Shown: positions 7,655-14,290 of the stretch, in pieces
How the letters are laid out: the number at the start of each line of letters is the position of its first letter
How positions within the stretch are numbered: position 1 is the first letter of the stretch
DNA from: Clostridia bacterium
GTDB taxonomy: Bacteria; Bacillota; Clostridia; Oscillospirales; Oscillospiraceae
Reading direction: 5' to 3'
Assembly (NCBI GenBank): GCA_021153265.1
Contig: JAGKTU010000055.1
Location: 1 to 14,290, forward strand
Length of the DNA stretch: 14,290 nucleotides
Made by a program: the position numbers and the translations under genes
Notes under the pieces: model-generated
The model's input: the letters and a program-made list of their open reading frames with translations, nothing else
What the model was told of the DNA's origin: nothing
Databases searched by the model: none

Positions 7655-8638
7655 TCATTCCTTAGGTGCGTAGAACAGCCGCAGGATCAGTTCATCCAGC
7701 GCGTCCTCGTCGGCGTAGAACTCGTAGTACTCCTCGCCCATGACGTTTTCGCCGGCGGGGCTGACCACTTCCCGGATCTCATAATCGCCGTAGCGGTCCA
7801 TAAGAGAGGTAATGGTATTCAGAGAGCAGTCGGTGACGATATAGGGCAGCACCTGATCATATGTGGTAGCGGCGAACTCCAGATCGGAATGGTAGCGGCT
7901 GCGGAATTTCTTCAGGAAGCTGCCGATGTACTCCTTCTGGCGGTCGATTCGGGAGATATTGAGCTGGTCACCCACGTCCCGGCGGGTGCGGACAAAGCGG
8001 ATAGCCTGCTCTCCCCGAAGGGTCATCTGGCCCTTGGTAATGGTGGGGTCTACATGGGAGAAGTCGTCGGTGACGTTCACCGTGACGCCGCCCACCGCAT
8101 CGTTGAGGATGGAGATCGCATCCATGTTCATGGCCAGATAATAGTCGATGCGGATGCCGTAGAGGAAGTTGGAGATGGTTCGGCGGGTATTCTCGCAGCT
8201 GTCTGCCATACCGCTTCCGTAGGTATGGGACAAGGCAAGCTGACCGTAATAGGTGCCGGCATTCTTGCCGCCCACGCCCAGTACCGGCATTTCCAGCATG
8301 GTGTCACGGTTGAGCTGGAGGATGGTACAGCTTTTATCCGCATCGTCAAAGATCAGCAAGGCTGCCATATCCGCTGCGCCGGGGTTGATATAGCCTTCGC
8401 TGGCCTGTACCGGGCCGTTCTGGTCGATACCCAGCACCATGACCACGGTGATATCCTGCCGGGGGTAATAGCTGACGCCGTCCCGGGTGATGGTTCTGGA
8501 CACAAATCCCTGCTCATCTGCCCCGGTACGCAAAACAGTGGACTCCAGAATCTGAAGTCCACTGTAAAGCATCACGATTACCAGAAGCAGGATGAGTACA
8601 GCGGACGCAATATCGATGATTCGCATTCGCTTTTTCAT
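7655..8638 (-). CDS. LytR-CpsA-Psr (LCP) family glycopolymer ligase
   Basis: A 327-residue protein with one N-terminal membrane helix (about residues 9-27, short basic cytoplasmic start) and an extracellular LCP domain. Visible family marks are VVMVLGID, the NRDTM arginine motif, GGVTVNV, the arginine-rich RFVRTRRDVGDQLNISRIDRQ region and the YDQVLPYI helix. LCP enzymes transfer polyprenyl-linked polymers such as capsule or teichoic acid to peptidoglycan on the outer face of the membrane. It is last in the operon after the tyrosine kinase, phosphatase and a membrane-anchored secreted protein, 30 bases after the latter, with a weak AGGGTGA ribosome site. Context points to attaching exopolysaccharide made with these regulators. 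The exact polymer is not known. Confidence 0.92.
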   Translation of the reverse strand: MKKRMRIIDIASAVLILLLVIVMLYSGLQILESTVLRTGADEQGFVSRTITRDGVSYYPRQDITVVMVLGIDQNGPVQASEGYINPGAADMAALLIFDDADKSCTILQLNRDTMLEMPVLGVGGKNAGTYYGQLALSHTYGSGMADSCENTRRTISNFLYGIRIDYYLAMNMDAISILNDAVGGVTVNVTDDFSHVDPTITKGQMTLRGEQAIRFVRTRRDVGDQLNISRIDRQKEYIGSFLKKFRSRYHSDLEFAATTYDQVLPYIVTDCSLNTITSLMDRYGDYEIREVVSPAGENVMGEEYYEFYADEDALDELILRLFYAPKE

Positions 8639-8668
8639 AGCTTCACCCTATCTGTCTTGGATTGGTTC

Positions 8669-9349
8669 TTACTTGGCGCGCTTACGGCCCAGGATCACCA
8701 GCACAACGATGGCTGCCAGAGACAGGACCATCAGACCGATCCACAGGATCATGTTCTGGCCGGCCTCGTCGCCGGTCTGGCTGGGAGGAACCTCAGCGCC
8801 CTGCTCAACGCAGAAGGCAACGGGGCAGAAATGCTCGAACTCGACAGTGACGGTTCCGTCGCCATTGTTGGTGACAGCAACCACATCTTCCCAAGCACCG
8901 TTGGTGTAGGTCTTGACAACCACCTTGGTGGACTTGGCAACGCCCAGATCGAAAGTGACCTTGATGGTAGTGCCGTCCTTAGCCAGCTCCTCGGCATGGT
9001 TGTGCTCTGCGTTCTCCACGCAAGCCTTCTGCTTGAAGCTCACGTCAACCAGCTCGCGGATGACATAGCCGTCAACAGGGGGCTTCATGGAACCGTCGGA
9101 CAGCTTCTTGTACACATCCAGCAGCTCATCTCTTGCTGCCTGAGTAATATCGGTAGACTTTTTCTCGGCCTGTGCGATGGAGGTCACGACCACACAGTCG
9201 CCAACCTTGGTACCGCCGATCACGGCATCATCCACGTCGGGACCGTCCTTGTAACCAATGCTGGGCACGAAGGTATCGGCAGCCAGAGCAGGGCAAACCA
9301 GTGTTGCGCAGATCAGCAGCACACCGAGCAGACAAATCATTCTTCTCAT
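8669..9349 (-). CDS. Secreted membrane-anchored protein of unknown function in the exopolysaccharide operon
   Basis: 226 residues. Seen: a signal peptide (MRRMICLLG..., cut near A23/A24), a mixed alpha/beta exported part, a PPSQTGD segment, a membrane helix of about 22 residues and the basic tail GRKRAK. The end has the layout of a sortase sorting signal (motif, helix, positive tail), but the motif is not canonical LPxTG; it resembles the (S/N)PQTGD type found in Clostridia with two residues swapped. If no sortase uses it, the protein is simply a C-terminally anchored membrane protein. The start is ATG 9349 with GGAG 8 bases upstream; an in-frame GTG at 9358 overlaps that ribosome site. It sits between the YwqE phosphatase and the LCP ligase, so a role at the cell surface in polymer export or attachment is likely. 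I do not recognise an enzymatic domain. Confidence 0.85.
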   Translation of the reverse strand: MRRMICLLGVLLICATLVCPALAADTFVPSIGYKDGPDVDDAVIGGTKVGDCVVVTSIAQAEKKSTDITQAARDELLDVYKKLSDGSMKPPVDGYVIRELVDVSFKQKACVENAEHNHAEELAKDGTTIKVTFDLGVAKSTKVVVKTYTNGAWEDVVAVTNNGDGTVTVEFEHFCPVAFCVEQGAEVPPSQTGDEAGQNMILWIGLMVLSLAAIVVLVILGRKRAK

Positions 9350-9357
9350 CAAACTCA

Positions 9358-9361
9358 CTCC
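9358..9361 (-). promoter_or_regulatory. Ribosome binding site deciding the start of the secreted protein
   Basis: GGAG on the minus strand lies 8 bases before ATG 9349. The alternative GTG at 9358 shares bases with this site, so the ATG is preferred and gives a standard MRRM signal peptide. Confidence 0.65.
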
Positions 9362-9383
9362 ATTTTCTCATATCGGGATGTGC

Positions 9384-10100
9384 TTATTCCTGCACATCCA
9401 AAATCATATGCTCATAGTTCCGGATCCTGTCCGGAATCCCCTTCCCCAGTTTCTCTTCGATCCGCCGGACTGCCGCCCCCATTTCCGGTGGACGGGTGGT
9501 CAAATTATGGCAATCAGAGCCGAGAAGCTGGATCTGGTCGGCTTTCAGAAGCTTCATCGCCATGGATGCTGTGGCCGGTCTCAGGAAGAATCCGGCGTTG
9601 GCCTGCACCAGCACAGGAAGCTGCGCCAGCCGCTGAGGGATGCCGTGGGTTCGGAAGGGACTGATATAGCGGTCCACATGGGCGATGATGGGCGTAAGTC
9701 CCTGTTTGGTGCGAACCGCTTCCAACTCCCGGTACATGGCATCTGACCACGGGGGAGGTGGCATTTCTATTAGAATACAACGTTTTTTCTCAATTGTCAA
9801 CTGGGGCAAAAGGTCCGATTCGCTCATTCCGCGAAAAAATAATACTTCTGCGCCCAAGGTGATCCGGGGCAGGTCGGGTTCGGATTCCATGGCCGCTAAA
9901 AGGGCTTCATAGGCATCCTTTCTGCGCCGGAGGAACTGCTCCGGATCGTCATAATTGGGGTAAAAATGGGGGGTTGCAACCACATGGGACACGCCCTGCC
10001 GGGAAAGCATGCGGAGCATGGCGAGGGACTCCTCCACCGATGCGCTGCCGTCGTCCACACCCGGCAGGATGTGGCTGTGAAAATCCGTAAGATGCGTCAT
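9384..10100 (-). CDS. ywqE: CpsB/YwqE-type PHP-fold protein-tyrosine phosphatase
   Basis: 238 residues of the metal-dependent PHP phosphatase family that removes phosphate from BY tyrosine kinases and so controls capsule or exopolysaccharide synthesis. Metal-ligand motifs are all present: DFHSHILPGVDDG (H8, H10, D16/D17), ATPHFYP (H45), GAEV (E85), IAHVDRY and GSDCHN near residues 140 and 195. It starts at ATG 10100 overlapping the kinase stop as ATGA, with no clear ribosome site, so translation is coupled to the kinase. It is a cytoplasmic enzyme; the substrate is expected to be the tyrosine-rich tail of the adjacent kinase. Confidence 0.94.
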   Translation of the reverse strand: MTHLTDFHSHILPGVDDGSASVEESLAMLRMLSRQGVSHVVATPHFYPNYDDPEQFLRRRKDAYEALLAAMESEPDLPRITLGAEVLFFRGMSESDLLPQLTIEKKRCILIEMPPPPWSDAMYRELEAVRTKQGLTPIIAHVDRYISPFRTHGIPQRLAQLPVLVQANAGFFLRPATASMAMKLLKADQIQLLGSDCHNLTTRPPEMGAAVRRIEEKLGKGIPDRIRNYEHMILDVQE

Positions 10101-11623
10101 ACGCCGCGGTTGATACGGCCGGCCTTGGCGGCAGCCTCGTAGCTTCTGTCGTACTTCTTATAGTAGCGCTTGTAATACTTCTTGCCGATGCCGCCGTTTT
10201 CCACGGTGCTGTTGAAGACCACACCCAGAATCTTGGCATCCACAAACTCGAACTGCCGCACGGCGGAGCTGAGCACCACACGGTCGCAGTAGTTCTGGCG
10301 AACCACCACCAGCATGCCGTCGGTAAACTTGGCGACTGCCAGAGCGTCACTGACCTCGCCCACGGGAGGCAGGTCCAGAATGATGTAATCGTAATTCTCC
10401 CGGAGATGCTCCAGCATCTTGTTCATCCGCTCGGAACTCAGCAGCTCGATGGGATTGGGCGGGGTACGGCCGGAGGCGATGGCATGGAAGGCCCGCTCAT
10501 CGTCCTTGATGCCGCACAGCTGGATCAGTTTCTCGGCATGGCTCTGGCCGGAGAGGAACTCGGACAGGCCGGGGAAGCGCTTGATGGGCAGTTTCTCGGA
10601 AACGGAAGACCGGCGCATATCGCAGTCGATCAGCAGCACCCGCTTGCCCAGCAGGGAGGTGGTATAGGCCAGGTTCACGGCAGACAAGCTCTTGCCCTCG
10701 CCTGTCAGGGCGCTGGACACGCCGATGACCCGGCAATTGCCCTCGTCGGCAAAGGAGAACTGCAGCTTGGTACGCAGCAGCTTATAGGCTTCCGCGGCGG
10801 CAAAGCTGATATTGCCGCCAACCAGTTCCACAGGTTTGGGTTCCTTGGAGCCGGCTTTCTCGTAGGCCTTCTTGGGACTGCCGTAACCATAATAGTAGCC
10901 GCCGCCCTTACTCTGAGCCTCCATATCCGGCACGGAGGCCAGAATGGGATAGGTGCAGCTGCGGCTGATATCGTCCTCGGTACGGATGGTGATATCCAAA
11001 AACTCCCGAAGCAACACCAGTGCGGCGCTGAGAAGCAGACCCATGGCGAAACCCAGAAGGGTATTGGTGGTATAGTTGGGAGAGCTGGGCTTTGCGGGGC
11101 GAACCGCAGAATCCACCACCTTGGCGGAAGTGCCCTCGACGATGCTGCTGATCCGCTTGGGCAGCACATAGGCGATGGCGTCAGCGATCTCCTGCGCTTC
11201 CTTAGGGTTGGTACTGGTGACCACCACCTCGAAAATCTCCGTGGAATCCACCGCCTGCGCGGAGATCATGCCCCGGAGCTGGCCGTAGGTCAGATCCACA
11301 TCCGCATAGTCGATGACAGCATTGAGGGATTCCCGGGTATTCAGGATGACGATATAGGACTTGACCAGACCGCGGGAAGCGGAAATATCACCGGAGGAGA
11401 TGCTGAAAGAGGCATCACCCAGGGACAGGGAATTGTTATTGACGTAGAACATGGCGGTTGCCTGATACTTAGGCGTCACAAAGAACAAGGTGCCAAGCAG
11501 CGTGACCACTGCACAGACAACGGCAACAAGGCCGATCAGCCATGCCTTGTTCAGCAGGGCGCCCATCAGCCGCTGTACGTCGATCTCCAGTTCATCATTT
11601 TTTTCTACAGTTTTACCATCCAT
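10097..11623 (-). CDS. Fused Wzz-type chain-length regulator and BY tyrosine kinase
   Basis: 508 residues. The N-terminal part is a polysaccharide co-polymerase: membrane helix 27-49, an external region starting with the TPKYQA motif, a Pro-rich stretch and second helix about 187-206. The cytoplasmic C-terminal part is an autophosphorylating tyrosine kinase: Walker A SALTGEGKS with K311, Walker A' VLLIDCD 329-335, Walker B YIILD 413-417. A tail (478-508) carries six tyrosines (483, 484, 487, 488, 491, 495). Most Firmicutes split these functions into two proteins (CapA/CapB type); the fused form is like proteobacterial Wzc. A second tyrosine group (243-245, 247, 254) lies in the linker between helix 2 and the kinase. 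Start ATG 11623 is 7 bases after GGAGG. It is first in its operon, with its own strong promoter. Confidence 0.94.
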   Translation of the reverse strand: MDGKTVEKNDELEIDVQRLMGALLNKAWLIGLVAVVCAVVTLLGTLFFVTPKYQATAMFYVNNNSLSLGDASFSISSGDISASRGLVKSYIVILNTRESLNAVIDYADVDLTYGQLRGMISAQAVDSTEIFEVVVTSTNPKEAQEIADAIAYVLPKRISSIVEGTSAKVVDSAVRPAKPSSPNYTTNTLLGFAMGLLLSAALVLLREFLDITIRTEDDISRSCTYPILASVPDMEAQSKGGGYYYGYGSPKKAYEKAGSKEPKPVELVGGNISFAAAEAYKLLRTKLQFSFADEGNCRVIGVSSALTGEGKSLSAVNLAYTTSLLGKRVLLIDCDMRRSSVSEKLPIKRFPGLSEFLSGQSHAEKLIQLCGIKDDERAFHAIASGRTPPNPIELLSSERMNKMLEHLRENYDYIILDLPPVGEVSDALAVAKFTDGMLVVVRQNYCDRVVLSSAVRQFEFVDAKILGVVFNSTVENGGIGKKYYKRYYKKYDRSYEAAAKAGRINRGV

Positions 11624-11637
11624 ATCAGGACCTCCAT

Positions 11638-11682
11638 AGGCCGCAGCATGGTGCCGGGCCTGTATCGGGAGGAAAGACTCCC
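11638..11682 (-). promoter_or_regulatory. Two hairpins in the leader of the kinase operon
   Basis: Within the predicted 72-base leader, GGGAG (11682-11678 complement) pairs with CTCCC (11671-11667 complement), giving a 5-bp stem with a 6-base loop. AGGCC pairs with GGCCT across 11661-11638, with an inner GCA/TGC pair set. The second ends 2 bases before the GGAGG ribosome site. Neither has a U-run. They could affect translation start or mRNA stability, but no known riboswitch fold is recognised. Confidence 0.4.
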
Positions 11683-11702
11683 CTTGTAAAAATACTCATT
11701 TT

Positions 11703-11731
11703 ATTGTAATTGCATAATTCCGGTTTGTCAA
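11703..11731 (-). promoter_or_regulatory. Near-perfect sigma-A promoter of the kinase operon
   Basis: Minus strand -35 TTGACA (11731-11726, perfect) and -10 TACAAT (11708-11703, 5 of 6) with a 17-base spacer. The start would be near 11696. It lies in the 213-bp gap between the sugar transferase stop and the kinase start and makes the kinase operon independent of the initiating transferase gene. I see no gene or clear terminator in the rest of this gap. Confidence 0.9.
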
Positions 11732-11836
11732 GCCGCGCTTTCCGGGGACGGGTGCAATTTTACAGGTATTCCCGACGGATTCGCGTCATTTTTCAACAAA
11801 ACACACCGATTTCTCTGGTTCTAATTCCCAAGTGGA

Positions 11837-12520
11837 TCATTCACCGTTCATCTGCAGGACCGCGCCGAAGGTCTTGAAGATGATCTTCCAGTCGGTACGG
11901 AAGCTACGTTCGTTGATGTACTTCACATCCAGCTTCACCCACTCATCAAAGCTCAGCCGGTTGCGGTTGGGCTGGATCTGCCAGTAGCAGGTCAGGCCGG
12001 GGGTGACCAGCAGGCGTTGACGGGCAAAATCATCGTACTGCTCCACCTCCCGGGGGATACCCGGACGGGGGCCAACGATGCTCATCTCGCCTTTCAGAAC
12101 ATTGATCAGCTGGGGAAGCTCGTCGATGCTGGTCATTCGAAGGAATTTGCCCACACGGGTGATCCGGGGGTCATCTTTGATCTTAAAAACAGGGCCTTCC
12201 ATCTCGTTCATGGGCAGAAGTTCATCCAGTTCAGCCTCTGCATTGGGACGCATGGAGCGGAATTTGTAGAAGGAAAATTCCTTTCCGTCCCGTCCCACCC
12301 GGGTCTGGGTGAAGATCGGGCCGGCGCCGGGGCTGTCCGCCACGATGACGATGGCTACCACCAGCATCAGCGGCCACAGGAACAGCAGTGCCAACAGCGA
12401 CAGCAGGATATCCTGCGTCCGGCGAAAGAGCCAATATTTTTTTGCCCCCTGCAGGACGGTTTCCCGATCCAGCAGCGGTGTTTCGGGAACAGCCGCCTGT
12501 TCAATCTGCACTGTGTTCAT
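11837..12520 (-). CDS. Monotopic phosphoglycosyl transferase (bacterial sugar transferase)
   Basis: 227 residues of the family that moves a sugar-1-phosphate from a UDP-sugar to undecaprenyl phosphate, the first membrane step of exopolysaccharide or glycan synthesis. One hydrophobic segment (about 36-61) contains the central Pro (P50) of the re-entrant helix in the small PglC-like class. Family motifs follow: FTQTRVGRDGKEFSFYKFRSM, DDPRITRVGKFLR, the catalytic Asp-Glu in SIDELPQL, and GEMSIVGPRPG. It lacks the extra N-terminal membrane domain of WbaP. Start ATG 12520 has AGGAG 9 bases upstream. It has its own promoter and stands apart from the kinase operon. The sugar transferred cannot be told from sequence. 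Confidence 0.94.
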   Translation of the reverse strand: MNTVQIEQAAVPETPLLDRETVLQGAKKYWLFRRTQDILLSLLALLFLWPLMLVVAIVIVADSPGAGPIFTQTRVGRDGKEFSFYKFRSMRPNAEAELDELLPMNEMEGPVFKIKDDPRITRVGKFLRMTSIDELPQLINVLKGEMSIVGPRPGIPREVEQYDDFARQRLLVTPGLTCYWQIQPNRNRLSFDEWVKLDVKYINERSFRTDWKIIFKTFGAVLQMNGE

Positions 12521-12573
12521 ACGTAGAGTCTCCTTTGCCGGGGGGATTGCGCATACTTTCCAATCTAATAATT

Positions 12574-12602
12574 ATTTTAACACAATCTTCCCGGCTTGGC
12601 AA
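12574..12602 (-). promoter_or_regulatory. Sigma-A type promoter of the sugar transferase gene
   Basis: Minus strand -35 TTGCCA (12602-12597, 5 of 6) and -10 TAAAAT (12579-12574, 5 of 6) with a 17-base spacer. The -35 box starts only two bases after the TAG stop of the recombinase frame (12607-12605). The leader is about 46 bases, with AGGAG before the start. Confidence 0.82.
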
Positions 12603-12604
12603 GT

Positions 12605-14290
12605 CTAAACAGCAGTAAAATCACAGGCTGGTTCTTCTGCGCCAAACAGCACCACATGGGCTTTATCGCCATCCCAGATCACCTTACGGACAACGGTGCA
12701 GACCGCTGCTCTTTTCTCCGCAATAGGGGCGTCCTCCAGACCGGCGCGCAAGTCCGACAGCCTCTGCCGCAGAGCATCCATTTCCGCAGCGGTGAGCTGA
12801 TCGACCGTCGCCTGCGCCTGCAACGTGCGGATACGCTCCCCGATCTCCCGGTTTTCTCCGGACAGCTCTTCCATGCGCTTCAAAACACGATGCTTGGCAT
12901 CGGACTCCCCGACCATACCCAGCGAATCCATCAGACCATTGATCCTTTGCTCGTTTTTGGCATACGCCGCCCGAAGTCCGTCCATCTGCATTTCATACTG
13001 CTCGCGCTTGCCGGCAAAGAACGGGCGGCTCTTTACAAGCTGCGAAACCAGACGTTCCCGATCTCCCGTCAGCGATCCGATCTGCTCCAGAATGGCAGCA
13101 TCCAACCGATTGCCGTCGGCATTTCGCCGGCTGCAGCACTCCCGCCTGCTCCGTTCTTTCCGTTTACATATATAAGTATACGCAGTCTCTCCGGACGCGG
13201 TCTTTCTCCGGGACAGTTTCGGGTACATCCGTTCGCCGCAGGCACAGTACATCAGTCCGGTCAGCAGCGCTTCGTTGCTCCGGGGCTTGCGGTATGCTTT
13301 GGTCCTGTTTCTGTCCAGAGATTCCTGCACCCGGATCCATTGTCCGGAGGAAACTACGCCGGGGTGTCTGCCGATGGCAACGATCCAGCGGCTGACCGGA
13401 AGGAGCTGTGTGGTCCGTCCCTTCTCCTGACTTGTCCGATTGTAAGCCATGATGCCGTAATTCCCGTCAAAGGACGCCTTCGGAAAGCAGACCTCCGCTT
13501 CCTGCGCCGTAAAATACCCATAGGCATCCTCGTCCGCCACCATGTAGACAGGATTCTGCAGGATCCCTTTGATCCCAAAGCGGGTGAAGGACTTTCCTTT
13601 TTTGGTTTTAATCCGCCGGCGCAGCAGTTCCGCTTCCACGGCGGTCAAAGAATCCAATTCACAATAAAGATCAAAAATCATTTTGGGGATCCCGATTTCT
13701 TCCGGAATCGGGATCAATTGATAGGATCTTCTCTCCCTTCCATCGATGGTGATCGTACTGACTGCGCCGGAGCGGAAGCCGGTGGGGGTGTTGCCGCCCA
13801 GCCAGCGGCCGGTTTTGGCCAGTTCGTACATATTGTCCCGAATACGCTCGGCGATGGTCTCCCGCTCCAGCTGGGAAAACACAGAAATAATGAACATCAT
13901 GGCTCTGCCCATGGGGGTGCTGGTATCAAACTGTTCCCGGATGGACACAAAGGACACATTCAGCTTGGTCAGTTCATCGATCAGGCTGGTAAAATCGCTG
14001 ATATTGCGGCTGATCCTGTCCAAACGGTAAACCACGATGGCTTTGAATTTGCGTTTACGCACCTCGTCCATCATCCGCATAAAATCCGGCCGCAGCAGAT
14101 TGCCGCCGGAGAAGCCCTCGTCCTCGTCGGGGATGGGCTCAGCGGGTGTGTCCACCGTGCGGACGATGACGTCCGGATCATCGGCGAAGGCGTTGATGAC
14201 GAGGCTGTTGAAGGCCGCCAGCTCGGCGTTGGTCACCTCATCGCCGCTGCTCTTGCCGATCATTGCGCCGGAATGGCAGCTGTCGATGAT
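12605..14290 (-). CDS. Caspase-like fragment fused in frame to an N-truncated large serine recombinase (5' end beyond window)
   Basis: The frame is open to the window edge: 561 residues visible, no start seen. Numbering here is from the ATG at 14263. From about residue 47 (EDEGFSGGN) it matches large serine recombinases: VVYRLDRISRN with the conserved Asp/Arg, MGRAMMFIISVFSQLERETIAERI helix, recombinase DNA-binding domain about 190-275, Zn ribbon about 348-400 (CAC...C...CC), coiled-coil region about 410-500. The family normally begins with a Y-x-R-x-S segment holding the catalytic serine, about 50-60 residues before DEGFSGG. That segment is missing; instead the frame continues upstream into DSCHSG, the catalytic-cysteine motif of caspase-like (C14) peptidases. 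The recombinase is therefore probably unable to cut DNA by itself. It may be a decayed mobile-element remnant, a true fusion or an assembly chimera. Its 3' end directly abuts the sugar transferase promoter. Confidence 0.85.
   Translation of the reverse strand: MIDSCHSGAMIGKSSGDEVTNAELAAFNSLVINAFADDPDVIVRTVDTPAEPIPDEDEGFSGGNLLRPDFMRMMDEVRKRKFKAIVVYRLDRISRNISDFTSLIDELTKLNVSFVSIREQFDTSTPMGRAMMFIISVFSQLERETIAERIRDNMYELAKTGRWLGGNTPTGFRSGAVSTITIDGRERRSYQLIPIPEEIGIPKMIFDLYCELDSLTAVEAELLRRRIKTKKGKSFTRFGIKGILQNPVYMVADEDAYGYFTAQEAEVCFPKASFDGNYGIMAYNRTSQEKGRTTQLLPVSRWIVAIGRHPGVVSSGQWIRVQESLDRNRTKAYRKPRSNEALLTGLMYCACGERMYPKLSRRKTASGETAYTYICKRKERSRRECCSRRNADGNRLDAAILEQIGSLTGDRERLVSQLVKSRPFFAGKREQYEMQMDGLRAAYAKNEQRINGLMDSLGMVGESDAKHRVLKRMEELSGENREIGERIRTLQAQATVDQLTAAEMDALRQRLSDLRAGLEDAPIAEKRAAVCTVVRKVIWDGDKAHVVLFGAEEPACDFTAV
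14126..14290 (-). other. Caspase-like (C14) peptidase fragment with catalytic-cysteine motif
   Basis: The last 27 bases of the window read IIDSCHSGA on the minus strand, in frame with the recombinase. DSCHSG is the catalytic cysteine motif of metacaspases and bacterial caspase-like peptidases. The following 45 or so residues (FNSLVINAFADD and an acidic Pro-rich stretch) have nothing in common with a recombinase N-terminus. The catalytic histidine would lie beyond the window. The caspase fold would be cut shortly after its cysteine by the junction at about 14116-14128. Confidence 0.6.

Noticed and set aside
7889..9664. A 591-codon plus-strand open frame
   Set aside because: It lies opposite the LCP, secreted-protein and phosphatase genes, spans three real genes and their gaps, and has no recognisable domain. 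It is explained by codon bias.
10406..11689. A 427-codon plus-strand open frame
   Set aside because: It is opposite the Wzz/BY kinase, whose Walker motifs and membrane helices are clear on the minus strand. The plus-strand product has no domain.
11732..11836. Terminator after the sugar transferase
   Set aside because: Only very short stems (3-4 bp) are found, without a U-run close behind. Transcripts may run into the kinase operon.

Overview
The window looks like a chromosomal segment of a gut-type Clostridia (probably Oscillospiraceae/Ruminococcaceae). This is inferred from moderate-to-high GC, Gram-positive-style signal peptides, AGGAGG ribosome binding sites, a modular secreted pullulanase and a YwqE/BY-kinase/LCP exopolysaccharide set. 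It is not proven. Every gene I can support is on the minus strand, so the biological order runs from right to left. No gene-free stretch exceeds 300 bases.

From the right edge: (1) An open frame enters the window encoding the catalytic-cysteine motif of a caspase-like peptidase (DSCHSG). Within about 55 codons it runs in frame into a large serine recombinase that has lost its own N-terminus, including the catalytic serine. (2) Two bases after the recombinase stop is a consensus-like promoter for a monotopic phosphoglycosyl transferase, the initiating enzyme of surface-polysaccharide synthesis. (3) A 213-bp intergenic region carries a near-perfect sigma-A promoter (TTGACA-17-TACAAT) and a structured leader. 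It drives a four-gene operon: a fused Wzz/BY tyrosine kinase, its YwqE-type phosphatase (ATGA overlap), a secreted membrane-anchored protein with a sortase-like tail, and an LCP-family ligase. The operon ends in a strong terminator. Together these make a control-and-attachment module for exopolysaccharide: initiation, chain-length control by phosphorylation, and attachment to the wall. The glycosyltransferases, flippase and polymerase are absent here.

(4) A separate operon with its own promoter (TTGCAA-17-TATGAT) encodes a PqqD-like protein, an S24/S26 serine-peptidase-like protein and a half-size ABC exporter. The genes overlap by 17 and 4 bases, and the operon ends in a perfect 16-bp hairpin terminator. 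It has the parts of a peptide recognition, cleavage and export system, but no precursor or modifying enzyme is visible. (5) The left third is a very large secreted type I pullulanase (1,648 residues visible, C-terminus beyond the window). It has its own TATAAT promoter, several starch-binding modules, an intact GH13 active site, an InlB-type repeat and an uncharacterised C-terminal domain.

The least ordinary parts are the caspase-recombinase junction at the right edge and the PqqD-peptidase-ABC triad.
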